A stretch of DNA of 11,664 nt from Candidatus Hydrogenedentota bacterium. Its GTDB lineage: Bacteria; Hydrogenedentota; Hydrogenedentia; Hydrogenedentiales; CAITNO01. Under the pieces are notes generated by a model. That model worked only from the letters and a program-made list of their open reading frames with translations, ran no database searches and was not told the DNA's origin. Below, in pieces: positions 7,582-11,664 of the stretch. The translations under genes were made by a program, and so were the position numbers. The stretch covers positions 1-11,664 of the forward strand of contig CAIXUF010000794.1 in the NCBI GenBank assembly GCA_903922535.1, in the 5' to 3' direction. The stretch's first letter is position 1, and each line of letters begins with the position of its first letter.

Positions 7582-7613
7582 AGTCTTTGGGGCTAAGAAT
7601 ACGTAAAAAGTAC

Positions 7614-7642
7614 TGGCCAAAATTGCTTCTTTGTGCTACCAT
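7614..7642 (+). promoter_or_regulatory. Tentative sigma70-type promoter for the PilZ gene
   Basis: TGGCCA (7614-7619) and TACCAT (7637-7642) are separated by 17 nt in the 197-nt spacer between D and the PilZ gene. Each hexamer matches its consensus at four of six bases. The start of transcription would fall about 75 nt before the PilZ start codon. The match is weak and only positional context favours it. Confidence 0.22.
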
Positions 7643-7727
7643 CTATCGGGATGGCCCGTCGGTGGTCTGTCCTGCCGCTCCGGGGGTGGGGCATTGTTGA
7701 AAAAAGCGCCGACAAGAGGAACGCGTG

Positions 7728-8105
7728 ATGGAGGATAAGTGGGCTGAACATAGGAAGTACCCACGGAAGAAAGTTTCCATATGGGTGGAAGTGCGTCTCA
7801 ACTGCGGGGTGATTGTGGACGGTGCCGCGCTGAACCTCAGCCGTGGCGGCCTGCTGTTCGAGACAGAGCGCATGCTGCCCTTGGACTGCACGGTAAAGGT
7901 GAGGCTGGTGCGCGACGGGGAAGCCCGCGAACATCATGTCGAATGCCATGGCAGCGTTTGCAGGATTGATTCGCAAGGGGTCGCCATCGTGTTTGAGGAG
8001 GTCTGCGCCGACAGCGCGGCGCGCTTGCACCATCTGTTGCAGCTTGACGACGACGCCGTTGAGGAACCGGTGCTCGCAGCCTCCTTCGTCGGCGAATACT
8101 ACTAG
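7728..8105 (+). CDS. Small stand-alone PilZ-domain protein (probable c-di-GMP receptor)
   Basis: This 125-aa protein is about the size of a single PilZ domain with a short tail. It has the two hallmark c-di-GMP-binding motifs: RxxxR at residues 9-13 (RKYPR) and [D/N]xSxxG at 36-41 (NLSRGG), followed by beta-strand-rich sequence and RIDSQGVAIVFEEV near the end of the barrel. PilZ proteins of this kind usually act in the cytoplasm, changing partner activity (motility, exopolysaccharide, transcription) when c-di-GMP binds. No partner domain is fused. The ATG at 7728 is preferred over the GTG at 7725 because AAGAGGA (7714-7720) then lies 7 nt upstream. It is separated from the propeller array by 197 nt and from the next gene by 229 nt, so it is probably transcribed alone. 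The acidic C-terminal tail (LDDDAVEEP) has no evident function. The target process is unknown. Confidence 0.9.
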   Translation: MEDKWAEHRKYPRKKVSIWVEVRLNCGVIVDGAALNLSRGGLLFETERMLPLDCTVKVRLVRDGEAREHHVECHGSVCRIDSQGVAIVFEEVCADSAARLHHLLQLDDDAVEEPVLAASFVGEYY

Positions 8106-8148
8106 TTGCCCCTCCTCCATTTTCATCCTGAAAGTGGCACAGTGCTTT

Positions 8149-8227
8149 TGTCATCCTGGGCGACGCAAAGGATCCCGCCCGCTTGCCGATGACCAAATGA
8201 AAGCAAGATCTGCACTTCGCTGAATGA
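8149..8227. repeat. Interspersed-repeat-like sequence (TCATCCTGGGCGACGC type) with imperfect inverted partner
   Basis: Positions 8149-8174 read TGTCATCCTGGGCGACGC followed by AAAGGATC, with short self-complementary arms ATCCT/AGGAT. From memory this closely resembles the TGTCATCCTGAGCGAAGCGAAGG-type intergenic repeat seen in many bacterial genomes. Positions 8207-8227 (GATCTGCACTTCGCTGAATG) are an imperfect inverted copy of the same pattern, so the two could pair as a degenerate repeat duplex. It lies in the 229-nt noncoding stretch between the PilZ and HNH genes. Confidence 0.45.
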
Positions 8228-8268
8228 TCTGAACGATGTCAAGGGGCGCGTCTTTCAAGAGGCGCATT

Positions 8269-8298
8269 TTGATGCACCCCGGCAAATGGGCGTATAAT
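8269..8298 (+). promoter_or_regulatory. Sigma70-type promoter of the HNH endonuclease gene
   Basis: A perfect -10 box TATAAT (8293-8298) is preceded by TTGATG (8269-8274, four of six consensus bases) with an 18-nt spacer. Transcription would start near 8305, leaving a leader of about 30 nt before the ATG at 8335. This is the best promoter in the window, and it shows that the gene starts at 8335 rather than at the in-frame ATG upstream of the promoter. Confidence 0.6.
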
Positions 8299-8334
8299 GG
8301 CAGCACATCCGGCCATCGCGCCGGGAGAACGCCC

Positions 8335-8937
8335 ATGACAGACGCGCAAGTGCTCGTGCTCAACAAATCCTGGGTGGCCGTCAATGTCGCGCCACTCAAG
8401 AGGGCGCTCACTCTGCTTTTTCAGGGCCACGCGCGCGTCGTTCACCCCACCGACTACGCCCTCTATGATTTCAAATCGTGGTGCGAGTTGTCTGCGGTGG
8501 GCGAGAGCATCGGCGCCCGCCGGTACATCCTCACGCCCTCGATGCGCGTCCGCGTGCCCGAAGTCATTGTGCTCTCCGAATTCAACGGATACGTCCGGCA
8601 GGAGGTGCGCCTCTCGCGGCGGAATATCTTCCTGCGCGATCACCACGTGTGCCAGTACTGTGGGGACAGACACGCCAAAACCGATCTCACCATCGACCAC
8701 GTGGTGCCGCGCTCCCGCGGCGGCAGGGACACCTGGGAGAATCTCGTGCTCGCCTGCGTCGCCTGCAACATGAAGAAGCGCGACATGACCCCCGACGAGG
8801 CGCGCATGCCGCTGCTGCGCCGTCCGGCTGCACCGCGCTGGCTGCCGCGCTTCGGCGCCCAAATCCCCCGCGAGGACCTGATGTCCTGGCAGCGCTTCGT
8901 GGACCTCGCCTACTGGAACAGCGACATCGGCGAGTGA
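8335..8937 (+). CDS. HNH endonuclease family protein
   Basis: This 200-aa protein begins with the conserved N-terminal module of this HNH subgroup, VLVLNKSWVAVNVAPLKRALTLL (residues 6-28), followed by a beta-rich region (VRVPEVIVLSEF). The C-terminal HNH core has zinc-ribbon pairs C106xxC109 and C141xxC144, the metal-binding DHVVPRSRGG with His122, and the Asn of WENL at 136. The third HNH position falls in CNMKKRD, where Asn145 is present and Met146 stands where a His is common, so this is an H-N-N type. Such proteins are metal-dependent nucleases. In bacteria this widespread, usually solitary subgroup has no firmly assigned role. The start is fixed by GGGAGA (8323-8328), 6 nt before the ATG and downstream of the TATAAT box. 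No restriction, toxin-antitoxin or phage genes flank it. A frame extension up to 8236 is ruled out by the promoter. Confidence 0.9.
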   Translation: MTDAQVLVLNKSWVAVNVAPLKRALTLLFQGHARVVHPTDYALYDFKSWCELSAVGESIGARRYILTPSMRVRVPEVIVLSEFNGYVRQEVRLSRRNIFLRDHHVCQYCGDRHAKTDLTIDHVVPRSRGGRDTWENLVLACVACNMKKRDMTPDEARMPLLRRPAAPRWLPRFGAQIPREDLMSWQRFVDLAYWNSDIGE

Positions 8938-9251
8938 ACGCCGTCAGGGAAGTGGCCTCCTGTTCCCGCCGACGACCCAGGCCAGGCCAACATCCGCCCG
9001 TATTGGGAGCAGCCGCCTGTACCCGTGTCAGCACGGCATTCGCGGGTCGTTTTGCGCACCTTCCGGGATGATCGGCGCGGCACTTCAGGTCATGGACGAT
9101 ATGGACTCTATGGGCGACATGGACGGAATCCGTCGGGCAATTCAGGTCCTTGTCCATATCGTCCATGCCGTCCATATCGTCCATATCGTCCATGACACAA
9201 ACCAGCGCGCCGCGTTTGTCTCCCGCCGCGTTTCCGTGGCACACTTGTTCC
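8938..9251. other. 314-nt intergenic region between HNH and exporter genes
   Basis: The first 150 nt are GC-rich without a recognisable gene. CCGTG/CACGG (9023-9036) forms only a 5-bp stem with no T-run, so I do not call a terminator. The second half is occupied by the 9-nt repeat hairpin listed separately. The last 55 nt show neither a clear Shine-Dalgarno site nor a promoter for the exporter gene. Confidence 0.5.
9089..9196. repeat. Inverted arrays of 9-nt repeats forming a long imperfect hairpin
   Basis: The left arm (9092-9127) has four 9-nt units of the form ATGGACGAT. The right arm (9152-9196) has five units of the opposite orientation, GTCCATATC/GTCCATGCC/GTCCATGAC. The outermost 18 nt are perfectly complementary: GTCATGGACGATATGGAC at 9089-9106 pairs with 9179-9196. 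Inner units pair with a few mismatches around a loop of roughly 25 nt. Because the unit is nine bases, the region reads as MDD/MDS-type or SIS-type peptides, but this looks like repeat DNA and not coding sequence. Confidence 0.85.
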
Positions 9252-9875
9252 ATGAGCGCATGGACCCTCTTCTCATTCCTTCTCGCATCAATCGCGCTGA
9301 CACTGGCACCCGGCCCGGACAACACCTTTGTCGTGGCCCAGGGCATTTCGCGCGGCCGACGCGCGGCCATCACCGCCGCGCTGGGCATGGCCTGCGGCAT
9401 CAGCGTGCACACGACCGCCGCGGCCCTGGGCATCTCGGCGCTGCTGTACTCCTCGGCCTGGGCGTTCACCGTTCTTAAGTTCGCCGGGGCCGCCTACCTC
9501 CTGTGGCTTGCCGTCAAGTCCCTCAAGGAACAGACGCTGATTCTTCGGCAGGATGCCGGGGCGACGCCCAACGGTTTCGCCATGTTTCGGCGGGGCTTCA
9601 TCATGAATGTGCTCAATCCCAAGGTGGCCCTGTTCTTTCTCGCGTTTCTGCGGCAGTTTGTCTCCGCAAACGCGGGCAACGCGGCGCTGCAAATGCTGCT
9701 GCTGGGTGCGGTGTTCATGGTCCAGGCCGCGGTGTTGTTCAGCATCATCGGCTGGCTCTCCGGAAGTGTCGGGGCGGCCGTGCTGAAACGGCCGCACATT
9801 GCCAAGTATTTCGGCTGGCTGACTGCGGGCATTTTCGCCTCACTTGGTGTGAAACTGGCGCTGGCCAGCCGGTAG
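9252..9875 (+). CDS. RhtB/LysE-family amino-acid exporter
   Basis: This 207-aa integral membrane protein has the normal length and six-segment pattern of the family. Hydrophobic segments lie at about residues 5-27, 38-65, 69-90, 115-136, 145-169 and 186-205. The hallmark LAPGPDNTFVVAQGISRGRR (18-37) sits after the first segment, and NVLNPKVALFFLAFLRQF (119-136) is the second family signature, with Arg where Pro is common before QF. Family members export amino acids or derivatives such as threonine, homoserine, lysine or leucine across the inner membrane using the proton gradient. The substrate cannot be predicted here. The ATG at 9252 gives the typical N-terminus; upstream in-frame starts at 9150 and 9192 fall inside the 9-nt repeat array. 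No clear ribosome site precedes 9252, so the start rests on family alignment. The gene stands alone, with the next gene 199 nt away. Confidence 0.9.
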   Translation: MSAWTLFSFLLASIALTLAPGPDNTFVVAQGISRGRRAAITAALGMACGISVHTTAAALGISALLYSSAWAFTVLKFAGAAYLLWLAVKSLKEQTLILRQDAGATPNGFAMFRRGFIMNVLNPKVALFFLAFLRQFVSANAGNAALQMLLLGAVFMVQAAVLFSIIGWLSGSVGAAVLKRPHIAKYFGWLTAGIFASLGVKLALASR

Positions 9876-9880
9876 GCCGC

Positions 9881-10017
9881 AAGGGGACAGGGACGGGGGC
9901 ACCAAGAGGCTCGTGCTGCGACCATGAGTCTTGTCCTTATTCCGCTGTCTGTCCAGATGTCGCTTATCTTCTTCCGGCAGACGTTGTTATGGGGGTCACA
10001 AGGACCCGAACAGACAG
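9881..10017. other. Structured-looking spacer with possible degenerate repeat remnants
   Basis: AAGGGGACAGGGACGGGGG (from 9881) followed by CACC recalls, from memory, the GGGGACAGGCACC boxes often seen in bacterial intergenic repeats linked to REP-associated transposases, but the match is loose. CTGTCTGT (9945-9952) and ACAGACAG (10010-10017) are exact inverted repeats, and GGGTC/GACCC (9993-10007) makes a 5-bp hairpin between them. No gene is convincing here. Confidence 0.25.
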
Positions 10018-10074
10018 AAACAGGGTATCCCGCATTACCCCGGCGACCCGCCGAACATGGTACCATCAGCGCCT

Positions 10075-11568
10075 ATGAACACCGTGTCGAAATCTATCGC
10101 CGCAACGCTTGCAATCGCTTTACTTCTCGTGACCACCGCCACGTTCGGCGCGGACGGTCCTGCGGGAACCGCCCCCCCGGCCGTCCCGGCCCCCGCAACA
10201 GAGGCAGCCGCCGCACCTGCGGCGGCCGAGGCCGCAACGATTCCCGAGCCTGTGGAGGCAACACCGGTTCCTGAACCCGTTCCTGAACCCGTTCCCGCGC
10301 CCGTTCCCACCCCGGTTCCCGCTCCCGCTCCGGCTCCGGCTCCCGCTCCAACCCCAACAATCTCGCCGGAAGGACCGGCCACCATGGAGCAGTTGCAGTC
10401 GGAGGTTTGCGCGCTGCGCGACGACATGCGCATGCTGCAAGGCACGCTTGACCTCATGGTCAACAAAATCATGGCCGACCTGCGCGATGAAAACAACCAA
10501 CTGCGCGACGAAATCCGCCGGCTCAACGCCCTGCGCGGGGCGCAGGGCATGGCCGACATCAATTCGGTGCCCCGGCCGGCCGGCGCGGCGGTCGACCAGG
10601 CCCTTTCCGAGCCGCCATCGAAACCGGCGCCCCCGCCGCCCCCGTTCAAGTTCACCGTGATCCGCGAATGGGGGCGCACCGCCGCTGAAGCCCAGAAACT
10701 GGGCGGCGACGCGCAATCCCTCAAGGGCATGATCGGCCTGGTTCCTGCGGGAAGTCTGCGCGACGATATGGTGAAACTCGCCCGCGACCTGCGCCACAAA
10801 TACGACGAGTTCGACAACATCAACATCGAGGTGTTCGACGATCCCGTGATTGCGAACGCCTATGCGGCCAACAAAACGGCCCAGCCGGAGCACCGTGTGC
10901 TCAGCGTCGCGCGCCACAAGGCATCAAACCGCGACACCATCGTGCTGCTCACCAACGGCAAGGGCGAGATGATCTCCGCCGATCCAAATGCCCCCTCTCC
11001 GCCGCAGCAACCCGACGACATGCCGACGCTGAGCGTCACCAACCCCGTCTCCCCCGGCCAGGCAAAACGGCCCAGGGCGGTGGAAATGGATGCGGAAACG
11101 CCCGCCCCGCCGCAACCGCCCGTCCAGAAGGCCACCGCCGCCGCTGAACAGGCGCCCGAGCCCGGACAATGGCAGAAGTCGGACAAGAAGAAGGAGCACA
11201 CAAAAGGCTCCTCCAAGAAAAAGAAGGGGGAAACCAAGGAAGAGCCTGTTCTGCCTGTGAACCAGCGCCCGATTCCGGAGGGAATACCCCTGCTGGTGCC
11301 CCATGAGCCCGCTCCACCCGAATTCCCGCCCCACGATCCCGAGAACCCACCCCCGCCTGCGCCCCAAGAATCCGGCCAGCCGGAGACGAAGGTCTATGTC
11401 GCCCCGCCGGGGGTGCCGGTGGAGATGGAGCCCGCTCCGGCGGACAACGATACCGCCGCGCCCAAAACCGACGGTGATGCCGGCAACGAGGTCAGGCAGG
11501 AAAAACCCGACGGGGCTCCGCCCAATCCGAAGACCAATTTCGGCTCAAAGTCCAAGAAGAACAAATAG
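10075..11568 (+). CDS. Exported Pro/Ala-rich coiled-coil protein, unknown function
   Basis: This 497-aa product starts with a Sec signal peptide (core IAATLAIALLLVTTATF, likely cleavage FGA|D after residue 26). A Pro/Ala/Glu-rich linker follows at 30-100, including a PVPEPVPAPVP repeat at 64-94. A heptad-like coiled coil spans about 103-155 (MEQLQSEVCALRDDMRML ... DENNQLRDEIRRLNALRG). A second Pro run (APPPPPF) precedes the only globular-looking region, about 191-300 (FKFTVIREWG ... YDEFDNINIEVFDDPVIANAY ... DTIVLLTNGKGEMI). The rest is disordered, with a Lys cluster (SDKKKEHTKGSSKKKKGETK, 369-388) and Pro-rich segments to a basic end (KSKKNK). I recognise no family; the layout suggests a periplasmic or envelope-spanning structural protein that may oligomerise. 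The ATG at 10075 is chosen because it places the signal peptide at the N-terminus; earlier in-frame starts (9931, 10057) add non-signal sequence. No good ribosome site is visible. Confidence 0.8.
   Translation: MNTVSKSIAATLAIALLLVTTATFGADGPAGTAPPAVPAPATEAAAAPAAAEAATIPEPVEATPVPEPVPEPVPAPVPTPVPAPAPAPAPAPTPTISPEGPATMEQLQSEVCALRDDMRMLQGTLDLMVNKIMADLRDENNQLRDEIRRLNALRGAQGMADINSVPRPAGAAVDQALSEPPSKPAPPPPPFKFTVIREWGRTAAEAQKLGGDAQSLKGMIGLVPAGSLRDDMVKLARDLRHKYDEFDNINIEVFDDPVIANAYAANKTAQPEHRVLSVARHKASNRDTIVLLTNGKGEMISADPNAPSPPQQPDDMPTLSVTNPVSPGQAKRPRAVEMDAETPAPPQPPVQKATAAAEQAPEPGQWQKSDKKKEHTKGSSKKKKGETKEEPVLPVNQRPIPEGIPLLVPHEPAPPEFPPHDPENPPPPAPQESGQPETKVYVAPPGVPVEMEPAPADNDTAAPKTDGDAGNEVRQEKPDGAPPNPKTNFGSKSKKNK
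10264..10356 (+). repeat. Low-complexity Pro-Val/Pro-Ala coding repeat
   Basis: Six-base steps such as CCCGTT, CCTGAA and GCTCCG encode alternating Pro-Val-Pro-Glu and then Pro-Ala dipeptides (residues 64-94 of the preceding entry). Such repeats vary in copy number by slippage and probably form a stiff extended spacer in the protein. Confidence 0.7.
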
Positions 11569-11664
11569 GGTCGGCGGGTTTTCCGTTGATCCAGGCATCA
11601 ATCCCGGACTTGCAATCATCCTCAAAAGATGAGCGGGTTAAGGTTAAATTATATGATTTAAATA
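11569..11664. other. Noncoding 3' end of window
   Basis: No gene is seen. A 5-bp inverted repeat TTGAT/ATCAA (11586-11601) is too short to call a terminator. The last 30 nt (TTAAGGTTAAATTATATGAT and on) are strikingly AT-rich against the GC-rich surroundings and could hold a promoter for a gene beyond the edge. Confidence 0.3.

Noticed and set aside
7613..7627. Sigma54-like TGGC...TTGC upstream of the PilZ gene
   Set aside because: The GG and GC elements are separated by 8 nt instead of the required 10, so it should not work as a -24/-12 promoter.
7593..8126. Minus-strand open frame covering the PilZ gene and its upstream spacer
   Set aside because: The plus strand has a clear PilZ domain with both signature motifs and a ribosome site; the minus-strand product shows no domain.
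9023..9036. Terminator hairpin CCGTG/CACGG after the HNH gene
   Set aside because: The stem is only 5 bp with no following T-run.
9152..9196. CRISPR-like array of short repeats
   Set aside because: The units are 9 nt and directly adjacent with no spacers, and no cas genes are nearby.
9150..9251. N-terminal extension of the exporter from ATG 9150 (or 9192)
   Set aside because: The extra residues (MSISSMPSISSISS) are a translation of the 9-nt DNA repeat, and the family normally begins at the first hydrophobic segment, as with ATG 9252.
10057..10066. Perfect 10-bp palindrome ATGGTACCAT just before the coiled-coil gene, also readable as a TACCAT -10 box
   Set aside because: No -35 hexamer is found at a suitable distance, and a single 10-bp palindrome is too common to call an operator.
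9931..10074. N-terminal extension of the coiled-coil protein from 9931 or 10057
   Set aside because: The extension is not hydrophobic and would bury the signal peptide; the 10075 start gives a normal exported precursor.

Overview
The window looks like a piece of a GC-rich, Gram-negative-type bacterial chromosome. The evidence is several exported proteins with Sec signal peptides, a PilZ (c-di-GMP receptor) protein, a RhtB/LysE-type exporter and short interspersed palindromic repeats. No gene here fixes the phylum. The many exported WD40/PQQ-like proteins and the 9-nt GTCCATATC-type spacer repeats remind me of Planctomycetota/PVC or Hydrogenedentota-like genomes, but that is an impression and not a demonstration. 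All supported genes lie on the plus strand.

Positions 2-7530 hold a tandem array of at least four paralogous exported beta-propeller proteins, called A to D here. A is cut by the left window edge and only its C-terminal part is present. B, C and D are complete (736, 732 and 785 aa from the chosen starts). The three visible mature N-termini begin with the same residues, VDTVTEPEKCLFRGAP, after otherwise different signal peptides. The array is not a simple A-A-A-A repeat. Pair-specific indels, residues and spacers show that A matches C and B matches D, so a two-gene module was duplicated. The A-B and C-D junctions are both 12 nt long and nearly identical, whereas the B-C junction is 53 nt and unrelated. 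D carries an insertion of about 93 nt containing a perfect 20-nt palindrome in its pre-signal region, and its 3' end looks like the A/C type. I do not recognise a characterised function for the family.

After a 197-nt spacer comes a small stand-alone PilZ protein (7728-8105). A 229-nt spacer follows, with a widespread-looking interspersed repeat and a good sigma70-type promoter, and then an HNH endonuclease (8335-8937). The next spacer (8938-9251) contains a long imperfect hairpin built from 9-nt ATGGACGAT/GTCCATATC units. It precedes a RhtB/LysE-family six-helix exporter (9252-9875). The last gene (10075-11568) encodes an exported Pro/Ala-rich protein with a coiled coil, a small globular middle region and a Lys/Pro-rich disordered tail; it matches no family I can name. 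The final 96 nt are noncoding and AT-rich at the end.

The propeller array is probably one transcription unit. The four downstream genes look like individually transcribed housekeeping or accessory genes with no evident functional link to the array.
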